DNA from: Branchiostoma floridae
Taxonomy: Eukaryota; Chordata; Leptocardii; Amphioxiformes; Branchiostomatidae
NCBI RefSeq assembly: GCF_000003815.2
Contig: NC_049997.1
Location: forward strand, 7,350,707-7,414,706
Reading direction: 5' to 3'
DNA: 64,000 nucleotides
Under the pieces are notes generated by a model. That model made no database searches. It was not told the origin of the DNA and worked only from the letters and a program-made list of their open reading frames with translations. The translations under genes and the position numbers were made by a program. Below are positions 1 through 12,480 of the stretch, one piece after another. Each line of letters starts with the position of its first letter. Position 1 is the first letter of the stretch.

Positions 1-785
1 TATTTGCCAATGATACAACTCATTACACGGATCTGGCTAGGCAGCTTGGGGCTGGTAGCGGCAGTTCCACAGAGATACAGACGTCATTATATCATCGGTC
101 GACGTGATCGCACATGTTAGCACATGTTTACACACGACAGGGTTATACCGCCCCTTACGGGGTGACATACCCTTTCATATGCGCCAGGTCTCCCGTCCGG
201 GTGAATGATGTGAATCACCGCGACGGGAAGCTACCGATAGGTAGTCAGTATCTCTTGAGTATAGGTAGGAAAGCCATAGAAACGTAAGCTATGTAAGTAC
301 CCACTGGTTGTGTAACAAGAATTCTCCATCCTATCAACATTAGTTACCTCCATGGCTGGTGGTCTTTTTCGTTATATTTCTACCGCTTTAGTTTTCACGA
401 AACCAACACATATCTAAAAGAACAGCCGTTCAAACACTTCCAACTCCTTTATTTCATTTTGAAAGAGTTTCTTACAAGCTGGCACAGTTTTAATTGCATA
501 TTAGACATTTTGTACATCAACATTCACTCTTAGGAAAATATTAAAGGTATGATTCTCGTTTAGATTATAAGCTAGTTACGCATACACCTTCAACTCCTGA
601 ACTATCCTGTAAACGGTATTTTCTAAAGTAACATCCTTGCAAAATATACACTTCGTATAAACTAGATTCTGTCGTGCTACTCGTGATTAGCGCTATCCTA
701 CATTTTTCAATGTAATATTATTCTTAAGATCAATACTAAAATCGAGTTTCATGGAAACTGCAATGATAAATTTTAGATACTAGCG
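1..785. other. No gene recognised at left edge
   Basis: I see no coding exon, RNA gene or clear repeat here. It lies downstream of the left BBOX1-like gene (which reads leftwards), so part may be its 3' untranslated region. A short GC-rich inverted motif around 197-228 (cccgtc ... gacggg) is the only structure noticed. Confidence 0.4.
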
Positions 786-856
786 TTACGTTTCCTTCTG
801 AACTTCCTTTGCAAGTTTAGTAGGCGTTAAGAATGCTGGCGTCCTATTCGTTGATT

Positions 857-1203
857 GGTTTGGTTTGGTTATAGTTATACAGATCTCCATTAGTGACTGA
901 TATGACACTATTCTTCCTGGAGTCCGGGTGATTTGTAGAGAATCACCAATTCTAGAACGATTTCGCACCATCGCACGTGTGGGGGTTCTTTAACGTGCCT
1001 GGGGTATGGGACCTCCATTTTACGTCCTATCCGAGGGACGGCCTTATGCCTAGCCGAAGCTAAGTACTCATTTTCACCTGAGGAAAGTGAGGAAAGTCGT
1101 GTAAAGTGCCTTTCCCAAGGTCGGTAAGATCGGTAGCACGGCAGCTGGATTCGAACCCGCAACCTCTCGGTCACGGGCCGAACACGGTCCCGCTGCGCTA
1201 CGC
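857..1203 (-). mobile_element. tRNA-derived SINE inserted in the last BBOX1-like exon
   Basis: On the minus strand the head is tRNA-like. An A-box-type stretch (GTAGCGCAGCGGG) begins near 1202, and a B-box (GGGTTCGAATCC) lies at 1147-1158. A conserved-looking body follows, then a tail of AACCA repeats near 857-875. The tandem paralogue at 7420-7440 lacks the element, which fixes the borders. The host bases gatt occur on both sides (853-856 and 1204-1207), so they are probably the target duplication. I do not name the SINE family. The insertion gives the host gene its last codon and stop. Confidence 0.8.
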
Positions 1204-4200
1204 GATTCCAAGTTCCATCTCGAGGACGCACATACGTGAGTAGACGTCGTCCCAGTCCATGTAGCCGCCCTGCAGATGGCGGGTGCCGCTGTCGGGGCTG
1301 TACGCTGACCGGCCATGTAGAACACGAGTGTTATCGAAAACCATCATTTCACCTAGACAGACAACAAACGGATGAGTACGACGCTTAGAGAGAGTTTTAT
1401 TATCGGTTTCATGACTCCTATGTCAGCACATATACAGTAAATTGTACAACGAATTACAGCCAACTTCTTTTAACTGCACAAACCCCCAAATCCCGTTGGG
1501 GTGCGGTGCGGCTGGATAACTTCGCTTTGTTGCACCGCCCGGATAATTGCACGGAATATGCTGGAAAACTGTGGGTTACGTTGTTCAATTAAACCGTTTC
1601 TATCGTACATGATTAAACAGGAATCAACATGATAAGGATGCTCCCGATTGTCTTGTCTGAGAGGTGTTGGCCACCAGGCTTTTAGGGACCTGACCACGTT
1701 GAAGGGCTGCTAGAGGAGTTATTTAGTCAGACTAACCTGCCGCCATTTTCAGGCGTACGCAGTTCCTGGGCAGGTACATGATGGTGTTAAAGGCCTTCAG
1801 TGCGTCATAGAACGGCTGGACCTGGTCAGCAGGCATGTCCAAGATAGAGGCTCGGGTAGGATCGCTGTAGCTGATGGACTGGATCTCGCCATGATCATTT
1901 AGCCTGGACGAAATACCAAAGGAAAGTTTAAGTCAATACCAATGACAATGAAGTTTATTGCATATTCATGCCCCATTGGGGCTAAATGCAGTCCGTTTGG
2001 TACAAAAGGTAGTAAACGCAGAGTTATACATATACTATAGTTTACATGCATCTTCTCTCTTCCTAAAATATTTGTAGATGAACTTACAGAGATCTTCCAG
2101 TATATTGTGGTCAGATGATGACATGAGATATTTGAACATATCTTCCTTCGTTATGTGCGCATATTTCTGAACTACATACCAGTACTACTAGTAGTACTAA
2201 GTAGTACTGGTATTGATTAAGTTTTTCATTGCAACTCCGTGCTTGAATGCCATGGTTACTTTGGACGTTAGTTCTTCATGAAAACATTATTAAATCTGCT
2301 TCACATACTTCAAGGAGTATTAGATCTGATTTAATACTTTTTGTCGGATGTATTTCTAGTCTGTATGTTTGTCTTTGCCCGTCCGTATTCATTTGAATAT
2401 TGTAGATAGAAAGAATGTGAGGAGTTAAATCTTGAAACCGGAGACTGATAGGAAGATCAGTTTGGCCCGGATCCAATGTTGGTCCAGCAGGCTGGTTATA
2501 AAATGTATGAAACATCTTAGGCAGAATTCGCGAGAACTTCCTAATAATGAATAAAACACGAAAATCACAAAGCACTAAATACTTCACGGAGGTATAAGAT
2601 GTTGTAGTCTGATTAACACCAACTCAGCTGTCCTGGGCTGTATATGTAATTGGCCCCTCCCCTAGGAGGTCGGTAGATGTTTGGCGGGCTGCTATAAGCA
2701 AGATTTAATCAGGCTAAAGATGTTCTATTTCCGGTATTATTGGGGCAAAGTGTAACTGTTAACAAAGTCACCTTATAATGTTTTGTCTTTGCTTGTGAAT
2801 GTACTTTTGGTAGTCTATTCCGAAGTGACAAAAGGCGACTTTGAGCGTGGTAAGAAGTCGGAAGGCGTCCGGATTTTCTTCCTTTAGTTGATGAGCGGCG
2901 TTGAAGCCATCCACCAGGCTGTTGTCGCCCCCCTCCCCCTTGGTTTGCTCGATACAGTGTAGCATTTGAACCTGTATAAAACAGTTTTCTAATGAGAAAT
3001 GCGTTTTTTTACCTTCACCAAGGAGTGAATGTTTACGGTAATCCGGTAATTTGTTTGAACAGTATTTTATAATGAATGAAGATCTTTATAGCACATTTTG
3101 CCCAACTGGGCAAAGCACAGGTCACATGGCAACACTTATAAACATGTAACAATGTAAACAATCATATACATTTATATGTCAGTATAAACGTAAAATCTAC
3201 TCTAGCACATTCGACTTCATCTCGTTTCTTGGTAATTGTATAAATGTAGCTTGCTTTTTTGATTGGTTAAAGTTGGTTGTCGAACATAAAATTCTCTTTA
3301 CTATTCAAGTATCTGAAGTGGAGTATAATGTGGCTTAACAACATAACGTTAATTCAAGAAGCAATGGATGGGATGTCATGAAATTTGGTACGTGGCTTGG
3401 TCTGTTCCTATCAAAAAGTAGATATTGATATTATGTATGATAAAATTAGAACAATATAGAAATATCCGTGACCAGTTTCATCAGGTTGGTACGTCACTGA
3501 CTGAAGAGACTCTTTTTACACAACCAATGCTTTATTCTCACCGACGTTTCGTTTTGTGACCGCATCTGAACTGTGAGCAGCGACACCTGTCCTGCAGTAC
3601 AATGTGAACCAGTCAGAATTGCCCTGAAGAAGGTGACAGACGGTCACCGAAACGTCGGTGAGAATAAAGTATTGGTTGTGTAAAAAGAGTCTCTTTATTC
3701 AATATAGAAATATGTTTATAAATGCATTTGAAATCAATAACATAAAGCTGAACTGACCCCTGGTTTATAGTTGTAATAGTTTAGGTCCGTATGTAGTCCT
3801 AGTTTCGCGCTGGTGTACGCCATATCACTGCCGGGTTTCGATTTGTTGACCACTGCGAACTCCTTTCTGTGTGAGTATGAAAATCAGGAACTCTAAATCT
3901 CTACATCTGAATTTGTCAACTAGTATGACTTCCCCCTCGTGCTAACACGCTAGCTTTAAGAAACAGATACATACACAAAAGCGGCAACGTAACGGCGATA
4001 CCTCCCGTTATACACCTATAAAGACTTGTCGCCTATCAGATCTTACTCAAAGTGCTTCCTTGCAAGAGATTTTCTTAATCTCAGAATTGTTGAAGGAGAG
4101 GGTAAAACCTACGTCAATCTTTCTCGATCTTTTTTTTTTCAAATAAATGACCGACGGTGTTCGTCTTAAAAACTTGTCTGGTATAGTTTACATAATTATA

Positions 4201-6291
4201 TCAGGGCAATATATTTACGAGTAGTTTGAACATCCGGGATCTTTTTTTTTTCAAAATAAAAACACCAACCCGAAGCCTGCAGTTTGTTTGAGAAACGCCA
4301 CCCGATTGGCTAGTCTTTCCACCTGCCCGACGTCACAGGGGACGTTCTGCACCAGAACGAGGCCAACAGAATCCAGGATGACCAAGAAGTCGTACAACGC
4401 TCGGTCGTCTGTCAGAAGGACGGGGAAGTCGGCTTTGGGCAAGTCGTGCTTTATTTCAGCGCCCCATAACTGGGTCTGCAGAAAAAAAGAGTTAACGAAG
4501 GAAATACAGTCATCCTCAACTAATTATAAACATGATATTTTACGTCCCTCTGGTTGTTGTACAATGATGCTTCGCTACAATGAATGAAGACATTTTTGTC
4601 TCACTGGACGAAACACAGGTCACATGTCAACAAAGACAATCAAATACAATGTACATGAAAAGGTATGAACCCATAATCTACGTTAGCTAGAAAAATGTAC
4701 TTTCGACTTCCCCTCGCTTCCCCTTGTATGGTTCGTTATGGTTGGTTTATCGAGCCGGCAGCAAGTGTAAGGAATATAACTCCTTACTACTCAGGTACTG
4801 TAAATGAATTTAAGTTCTCGGGGATTTAATTTCGCGGTAGCGGGAAAAGGGACTTTTCGTGGTGGATTTAAGTTCGCCATAACACCATAGACTGCAGTCT
4901 AATACCATGATAAAAAAAATGTTACCGCGAGCATTTCTGCATTTACATTATCTAAAGCCAGCCTAACCTACCTGGTCCATCGACTTCTCGATGAGTGTGT
5001 TGGGTTCTTAAACATACAGAGGCTCGTGAACACACAAATTTGAGTTTTATGTTGAGACATTCGAACGTTTACCTTTCTCTGCCAGCTTCTTTCCCTCTCT
5101 GACATGGCGTATGCTGAGAAACAGCGCTCCTTCAACCATTGCCATTCGTACTGACTCTGGTGTCCGTCCGACCATTCTACCCACAGCAACCCTCCTCTAG
5201 CTGGGAAGGGACAAAGATTTTCATACGAGATTTCTTTCCTTTACCAACACAAGACTTTGATTATCGGGATGTCAATGACCTAACAACGATTTCCGTCACA
5301 CTCAGCTGCTGGAGGATACAGGTTTGCAGGTCAACGAGCTCCGTTCAATCATGCTGGACAGGAACATGTGGAGACGCTGGTGTCACCTCTCCGAGGATGA
5401 ACTAAACTGAATTATATGAAACTTCATATTCACCTTGTGACTCTGCCCTGACTGGGGAAACGTTCACATCCAGATCCGACATCAGGACAAGCCGAGAGCA
5501 GGAATCTGGTTTGAAACACTGCGGGCACTGTGATACACAAAAAAAAATAAGTAACATAAGAGTCGACATTTCATTTCTACTTATCTCTATAACCTCAGTT
5601 TCTGATGGTTCCATGGCGGCCTTAGCTATTTTTGCAATTACCAAGGCTGAATTTTTGACAGGCTTCACGAGCTATAATTACAGTACATAGACATAGTGGC
5701 TTTAACCTTTGACCTGCAGATTCCAAGAATGGATAAATCGTCACTGAAACAATGGCAGTTGAAACGAGACTGTCTACACTACACTTAGTCGAGTTATCTG
5801 TAAAACTAGTTTGAAATTTGGCAGATGATTCATGTGTTTAATTATTTGATTATGTGTAACACCGAGCGACTGCCTTACCCTTTGATTTGACTCACCTGAC
5901 AATTGTCCCTTAGCCAGACGTAAGGAAAACTGCTAACACCCCCGTCCGACCATTCCACTTCCACCATTCTAGCAGCTCTGTTTAGCCCAACTTTCTCCAT
6001 TGAACTTTCCTGAACCTTACCGCTTCCAATTAAGGCGGAGAGGCGTCTCGTAGCAGCAACGAGCGGAGGGAGTATAGCGCGTGAGACAGGAGCGATCTGT
6101 TGTTGCTGTTGAAGAGCACGTACACCATGAGACGCTCGTGTCCCAGGGGCGGTCAAGTTGAACCGATTTCCAACCTTCCTTACACTTCGAATTCGCACTG
6201 ACATAACTAAACTATATCGTGACCATTTGCTGGTTATTGTTGCTACTAGAAGTCTTTGGTATGGACGCAGCAGAAGCACAGGGAGCGCCAT
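1198..6291 (-). CDS. BBOX1: Gamma-butyrobetaine dioxygenase-like enzyme, copy A (8 exons)
   Basis: Exons in transcript order: 5896-6291, 5434-5527, 5073-5200, 4270-4475, 3758-3866, 2772-2971, 1737-1903, 1198-1352. They join in frame to 484 aa. The family hydroxylates gamma-butyrobetaine to carnitine using Fe(II) and 2-oxoglutarate. The N-terminal zinc domain has the motif WLRDNCQCPQC plus the His of SDGHQS, matching the zinc ligands of human BBOX1. The Fe ligands are visible as HTD (about H300, D302) and the His of VLHGR (about H446). Human BBOX1 is 387 aa; this product carries roughly 90 extra N-terminal residues, arginine-rich like a mitochondrial presequence, although a later Met just before the zinc domain is an alternative start. 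The close relative TMLHE is mitochondrial, so the distinction needs a tree. The final Ala codon and TAG stop come from a SINE. Confidence 0.9.
1457..1602. repeat. Decayed MITE shared by both BBOX1-like genes (intron 7, copy A)
   Basis: The segment contains a block (aacttcgctttgttgcacc) also present at 7699-7844 in the matching intron of copy B, and in a better-preserved element at 59200-59375. The ends resemble that element's inverted termini but are eroded. Its presence at the same place in both genes indicates insertion before the gene duplication. Confidence 0.6.
3504..3695. repeat. Inverted-repeat element with hammerhead-like core (intron 5, copy A)
   Basis: Arms of about 48 bases are near-perfect inverted copies: the left arm starts aagagactctttttacac at 3504, and the right arm ends at 3695. 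The middle carries CTGAAGA (3624-3630), a six-pair stem (3632-3637 with 3643-3648), GAAAC (3649-3653) and GTC, the order seen in hammerhead ribozymes. The matching intron of copy B lacks it. The source element is not certain. Confidence 0.6.
4796..4949. mobile_element. TA-flanked MITE, family ACTGTAAATGCA (copy 1)
   Basis: It starts tactgtaaatg and ends with the decayed complement near 4938-4949. The interior has the family's hallmark GC-rich runs (ttcgcggtagcggg). Other copies lie at 16364, 18305 and 56434. It sits in intron 3 of the left BBOX1-like gene. Confidence 0.75.
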
Positions 6292-7421
6292 GTTTGTTTT
6301 GTGTCGGTTGTTCTACTGGTTTTCAGCATCATTGAACTTTGTTCACTTTGTAACCTTTCGAACCGTCACGCAATATGTCCTTCGTTATCGCACACTCTTG
6401 CTCTATCTAATCTGTATTCAGATATGTCCTGTGCGCGAGTGTTCTAATTCTATTAACTTGACGGCAAGAATTAAAACAGTCATTTCTTACGCATGCGCAC
6501 TAATGCGAATCATTTTTCTTTCACACTACAGAGGCAGAGCCCCTCTTGTCAGATATATTCTGTATATATATAGAAGAGTTATGTCTACTATTATAATCAT
6601 AGATTTCTCTGTAAGTAACACAGACTGGAGCGGGTTCTGGTTAACGTTGTACGTAGATCATGCTAAACTTACAACCTCAGTGTCAGTAGCACATGGTCTA
6701 GGTTACAACAAGAGATACAATGATACACAATACAAGTTACCAATAACCTTTAGCCAGAGTTTCTTGACGCTGGGAACAAGTTCTCTAGCAACTACAACGA
6801 AACTAGACATAACTAACAAGCGACCTTACTGCAACCCAGACGATATCTAACTGCTTATTAATTTCAAGTGACGCGTCAAGCAACGTCATCTACATGCAGA
6901 TCTCTGTAGCCAATCAGGCTGCTCTCACCAGTCATTGGTCACTTACATTCCAAATATGGTCATACTTAATCTATAAATCACAAGTCATGGCCATTTCAGC
7001 ACTTCGAGTACACTAGTGGATCACTGCTCTTCTTTTGTTATGGTTCTTATGATGTGTAAATAAAAATGACTAAGAAATCGACTACATTTCAAACAGTTGT
7101 TGTGCTGACTCAAACATACTTTATAATAGTAGATGAAACCACGACCTGATCGACCCGACTGTAAAATCTAACATGGAATATATACATGTAACCTCTGGAC
7201 GAGCCCCATACTATATTAGGTTTATAGACTGGTTTACTGAAAACGGCCTATGCCAAACAGCTTTTTTCGGACTCCAGACTTAAATCATACGTAATGTAAC
7301 ATTGCAGACTGGATTTCACGTGCTACTTTCATTACACCATGAAACTCTGATCAGCATTTATCCAACTGTAGCATTATTCATTCCCTTATGACTATTTCTG
7401 CAAGTTTAGTAAACCGGTGTC
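6292..7421. other. Spacer between the two BBOX1-like genes
   Basis: About 1.1 kb separate the start codon of copy A from the stop of copy B. It should hold copy A's promoter and copy B's 3' end, but I see no convincing TATA box or other named element. The open frame on the plus strand here runs antisense into exon 1 and has no recognisable protein. Confidence 0.5.
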
Positions 7422-10400
7422 CTATTCTTTGATTCCATGGTCCATCTCGAGGACGCGCATGCGTGAGTAGACGTCGTCCCAGTCCATGTACCCGCCCTGC
7501 AGATGCCGGGTGCCGCTGTCGGGACTGTACGCTGACCGGCCATGTAGAACACGGGTGTTATCGAAAACCATCATTTCACCTAGACAGACAACAAACGGCT
7601 GAGTACGACGCTTATACTATAGAGAATCTTATTATCGGTTTGATCACGTCTATGTCAGCACATATACAGTAAAGGCCTGTTAATTGTACAACGAATTACA
7701 GCCAACTTCTTTTAACTGCACGAAATCCCCAAATCCCCTGGGGGTGCGGTGCAGCTGGATAACTTCGCTTTGTTGCACCACCCGGATAATTGCACGGAAT
7801 ATGCTGGCAAACTGTGGGTTACGTTGTTCAATTAAACGGCTTCTATCGTACATGATTAAACAGGTATCAACGCGATATGCATATGGATGCTCCCAATTGT
7901 CTTGACTGAGAGGTGATGGCCATCAAGTTTTTAGGGATCTGACAATGTGAAAGGACTGCTAGAGGCATGATTTAGTCAGACCAACCTGCCGCCATTTTCA
8001 GTCGTACGCAGTTCCCGGGCAGGTACATGATTGTGTTGAAGGACTTCAGTGCGTCATAGAACGGCTGGACCTGGTCAGCAGGCATGTCCAACATGGAGGT
8101 ACGGGACTGGTCACTGTAGCTGATGGACTGGATATCGTCCTGATCGTTTAGCCTGGACGAAATATCAGAAGGAAGTAGTTTTGACTGATCATGAAGCTTT
8201 TCATTGCAACTTTATACTTAAATGTCGTGGCAACTTTGAACTGGTTCTTCATGAAAACACGAAAGTATTAAATCTGAAACAGCCGAAGATTCGTTTACTT
8301 TTTGTGGGATGTATTGTTTGTCTGTGTGTTTGTCTTTGCCTGTCCGTATGTGCGTGCATAGACAAGATGTTAGGAAAAATGTTGTAACAAGAAGGAAGAT
8401 TAGGTTGACTCGGGCCCAAAGTTGGTTCATCAGGCTGGCATAAAACATCTTGAGCAGAATTAGCTAGAACTTTGTTATGATGAATGAAATTTGAAATCAA
8501 CAAAATACTGAATACCTCACGGAGGTATGAGGTGCCTTCTTGTATTTAGTAGTTAGCTTGTCTGGCTACATTCATAAAGTTACCTTATGACGTTTTGTCT
8601 TTGCAGGAGAAAGTACTTGTTATAGTCTACTCCGACGTGACGAAATGTGACTTTGAGCGTGGTGAGAAGTCGGAAGGCGTCCGGATTTTCTTCCTTTAGT
8701 TGATGAGCGGCGTTGAAGCCGTCTACAAGGCTGTTGTCGCCCCCATCCCCTTCGATTTGCTCGATACAGTGTAGCATTTGGACCTGTATAAAACACAGTT
8801 TTATGAGGTGCCTTCTTGTATTTTGTAGATAGCTTGTCTGGCTATTGTTTTATACACAGTTTTAAACACAGTTTTATAACTGGAGTTTTACCTTCGACAA
8901 GAAAAAATTGTTTTCGGTAACGTTTGTTTGTACTTTCGAATGTTTGTGGTTGAAAAAAGAATAAGCTACGATTGGATTTTCATAAAATCTGGTATGTGGC
9001 TAGGCCTGGTCCTATCAAATACAATATGTAGAAATTATTACAAGAAAATTTAGAATATATATATACAGTCAAACCTGTATTAGGGGCCACCTCTACAGAG
9101 GGGCCACCTGTCCATAGTGGCCACTTTTTGTCGGTCCCTTGGGTATTTTATCTACAAATTACCACCTCTATACAGAGACCACCTGTCTATGGTGGCCAAA
9201 TTTGTCCGGTCCCTTGAGTGGCCGCTATAGACAGGTTTGACTGTACATGTATTCATACATTTGAAAGAAAGAACGCAAAGCTAAACTGACCCCTGGTTTA
9301 CTACTGTAGGAGTTCAGGTCCGTATGTAGTCCCAGTTTCGCGGGGGTGTAGGCCACGTCACTACCGGGGTTCGGTTTGTTCACCACTACGAACTCCTTCC
9401 TGTGTTAGTATGAAAATCAGTCTATTATCAACTCTCTACATCGAATCTGTCAACTAGTGTACCCCAGCCCCCTTCGTTGTATCACACACATTCATGCCCA
9501 GAAGCGGCGATGACATCCCGTTATACAGATATGAAGGCTTGTCGCCTTTCAGATCTTAATCAAATTGCTATGCAAATCTCTTCATATCATAGCTAATATG
9601 CTTGCAAGAGATTTTCTTAATTCCAGAATTGTTCAAGGAAGGGCAAAATTTACGTCACTCTTTCTTGATCTTTTTCAAATGAATGACGTGTTCGTCTGAC
9701 ACAATTGTTATATAATTATACCAGGGCAAAACATTCACGGACAAACTGAGGGGTTTGCACTTTCGGGATTTTCTTTTGCAAAAATAAAAAACACCAACCC
9801 GAAGCCTGACGTTTGTCTGAGAAACGCCACCCGATTGGCCAGTCTTTCCACCTGCCCAACGTCGCAGGGGACGTTCTGCGCCAGAACGAGGCCGACAGAA
9901 TCCAGGATGACCAAGAAGTCGTACAACGCGCGGTCGTCTGTCAGTAGGACGGGGAAATCGGCTTTGGGCAAGTCGTGCGTTAACTCAGCCCCCCATAACC
10001 GGGTCTACAGGTCCGGAAAAAAAAGGGTTGATAAATGACGGGCAATTCAGTAATCCTCTACCCATGTATTCAAACCTATTATAGCTCCAGAGTCTCTGCT
10101 TTCCTCTCCGCAAATATTTGTTGCCCTAGGGGACAGAATACACTTGAGACCTATGATAGGTTTGGATATCAGGCTGGTAATCCTCAGTTGATATGAATCA
10201 TAATGTTCTTATAAGTCTAGCTGGTAGTACTATTACAGCGCGGCCTCGCTCGCACCGGGTCACCCTTTCCAACTCGATGAGTTTATTGGCCTGTTGGGTT
10301 CTTTTACTTACAGAGGCTCTACACCCGATAGACACATAAATTTGAGTTTCATGTTGAGAAATTCGAACGTTTACCTTTCTCTGCCAGCCTTTCCCCCTCT

Positions 10401-12480
10401 CTGACATGACCTGTGGTGAGAAACAGCGCTCCTTCAGCCATTGCCAGTCGTACCGACTCTGGTGTCCGTCCGACCATTCTACTGACAGCAACCCTCCTCT
10501 GGCTAGGAAGGAACAAAGTTTTTTTTATTGATCTTGCAAAGGGAATAGCAAACATTATCACGAACCATCCAACGGGAAATAATAGACAATGAAGAAATTA
10601 TATAGAAATGATATGACCATTACCTACATTTGATATCAACGGAAGTATATTTCAAATATAACTAGAGTTCGGGGACCTCATACCTCCATGAAATATTTAT
10701 TGCTTTTTTGTGGATGGTATGTATGTTTATAGTCGGTTGTATTTGAGAGTAATGGTTATATAATATAAATGTTATGGGAAAGTAGTGATGTATTTATTTA
10801 ATGACACAGAGGATGTCCATCTGATTAGTAATTATCAAAATGTGACACTTAATTGTGTAATGTGCGTTTAAGAGATCGACGGCATATGGTAGCGTGGTGT
10901 TCCTTAAGCTTGATGTTTGGCATTTAAAATGTCTAAGGTTGTCACCATTATTGAGGTTCGACTATGTGCCTCAGAGCTGTGTGGTGGGAGGAAGTTGGGA
11001 AACTCAGAAAGAAGAAGGGATGTGGCCAACTTTAGTCAGATGGTGATTTGATTTTCCACCAATATGTCATAACATCAGCTGTTCACACGGTACAAAAACG
11101 AGATGCACACTTTCCTCTGACAGCCCTACACCAACTGTAAGATGAATACTTGGCGCCAACCCCGTCTGCTGTCAACAGCTGTCACCTCACCATCTGCTTG
11201 GAGCTAAGCAAACACATAAAGCACGATGCCTGTACCAATATATCTCAAATATAGGGGTGATTTCTGATATTATTACATCGATTATAACGACAGATACGGC
11301 TACCAAAATCTCATCGATTCGAGCTTTCATCACACCCCACCAACACAACAAGTATGAAAGCAATCCATCCAGCCGTTCTTGAGTAATCATCTACACAGAC
11401 AGAGACACATAACAGAAAATATAACCTCCATTCCATGACATTTCATGGAGGTAATAACTAGCACAACAGAAGTTCAAATAAGTTCACAAGAATTGAATGA
11501 AAATTCAGGCAAACTCAAACGGTGAGGTATTGTTCAGCATTATATCACCTTGGGACTCTACCCTGACTGGGGAAACGTTGACATCCAGATCCGACATTAG
11601 AATAAGCCGACAGCGTGAGTCGCGTTTGAAACACTGTGGGCACTGTCGACAAACATACAAACCGTTTATTCCACACAAACAATAATCAACATAAGAGTAA
11701 ATGAATAATAAGTGAATAAATAAGAGTCGAAGTTTCATTTCTACTTACTTTTTCAAGCTCGGTTTCTGATATCGATACGTGGCTTTCGAATTCCATGGTG
11801 ATCTTAACTATTTTCAACAGTACCAAACCTGCACAGGGTATAATTACAGTACCTAGCTATACTGTGGCCTTGAGGCTTAACCCTTGACCTACAAATTCCA
11901 ATAAGCCCAACAATGGGTCACGTCAATCGTCACTGAAGCAAAGAGATAGAATGGTACAGGCTGCATATTTTAACTACACCAGTGGCATCTGTATAACTAG
12001 TTTGAAATTCGTCAGCTTGATTAGAATGGTGCGATTATCTACTTAATGTTACGTTAAGGAAATGCTTAACTATCGACTTACCTGACAATTGTCCCTTAGC
12101 CAGATGTAAGGAAACCTGCTAACGCCCCCGTCCGACCATTCCACTTCCACCATTCTATCAGCTCCGTTTAGCCCAACGTTCTCCATTGAACTTTCCTGAA
12201 CCCCACAGGTTCCACTTAAGGCGGAGAGGCGTCTCGTAGTCGCAACAAGCGGAGGGTACCCAGCTCGTAAGACAGGAGCGATCTGTTGTAGTTGCCGCTG
12301 AAGAGTATGCAGACCATGCATATGGGACGTAAGTGTCTCGGGGGCGCCAGCGGTCGAGATTGGCTTGTTCTCAATCCTTCCCAGACTGTGCCCTGACAGA
12401 ACTGAACTCAGTCGTGACCACTTGCTAGCTCCTACTAGCAGTCGTTGGTATGGCCGAAGTAGTAGCACAGAGAGCGCCAT
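7422..12480 (-). CDS. BBOX1: Gamma-butyrobetaine dioxygenase-like enzyme, copy B (8 exons)
   Basis: Exons in transcript order: 12082-12480, 11549-11642, 10375-10502, 9799-10004, 9291-9399, 8584-8783, 7986-8152, 7422-7579. They join to 486 aa. Exons 2-7 have exactly the lengths and phases of copy A, which shows a tandem duplication of the whole gene. Zinc ligands (DNCQCPQC), the HTD pair (about H301, D303) and the distal His in VLHGR (about H447) are all present, so the enzyme looks active. The end is GIKE then stop, probably the ancestral ending that copy A lost to a SINE. An arginine-rich N-terminal extension like that of copy A precedes the zinc domain. Role by family: conversion of gamma-butyrobetaine to carnitine. 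Confidence 0.9.
7699..7844. repeat. Decayed MITE shared by both BBOX1-like genes (intron 7, copy B)
   Basis: Counterpart of 1457-1602, in the same intron and with the same orientation. The right end reads attaaacggcttct, closer to the terminal repeat of the intact element at 59200-59375 than copy A's is. Confidence 0.6.
9064..9245. mobile_element. TA-flanked MITE with CAGTCAAACCTGT ends
   Basis: It begins tacagtcaaacctgt and ends with the inverted form acaggtttgactgta. The interior has repeated ggccacct motifs. TA dinucleotides at both borders suggest mobilisation by a Tc1/mariner- or pogo-type transposase. It lies in intron 5 of copy B and is absent from copy A. Confidence 0.8.
10682..11452. 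repeat. Interspersed repeat filling intron 2 of copy B
   Basis: It is bounded by an inverted pair: acctccatgaaat at 10682 and atttcatggaggt ending at 11452. Intron 2 is 1046 bases in copy B but only 233 in copy A, so this roughly 770-base block accounts for the difference. I cannot name the family. Confidence 0.5.

Noticed and set aside
1130-1203. Candidate tRNA gene on the minus strand
   Set aside because: It has A- and B-box words, but the rest does not fold as a cloverleaf by eye, it is followed by a SINE body and tail, and the paralogous locus lacks it.
2276-2587. 103-codon minus-strand frame in a BBOX1-like intron
   Set aside because: It lies in intron 6. The paralogous intron keeps the DNA similarity but not the frame, so it is probably a decayed repeat.
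6158-6850. 230-codon open frame on the plus strand
   Set aside because: It is antisense to exon 1 of the left BBOX1-like gene and its promoter. The protein resembles nothing and lacks the codon pattern of the real exons.
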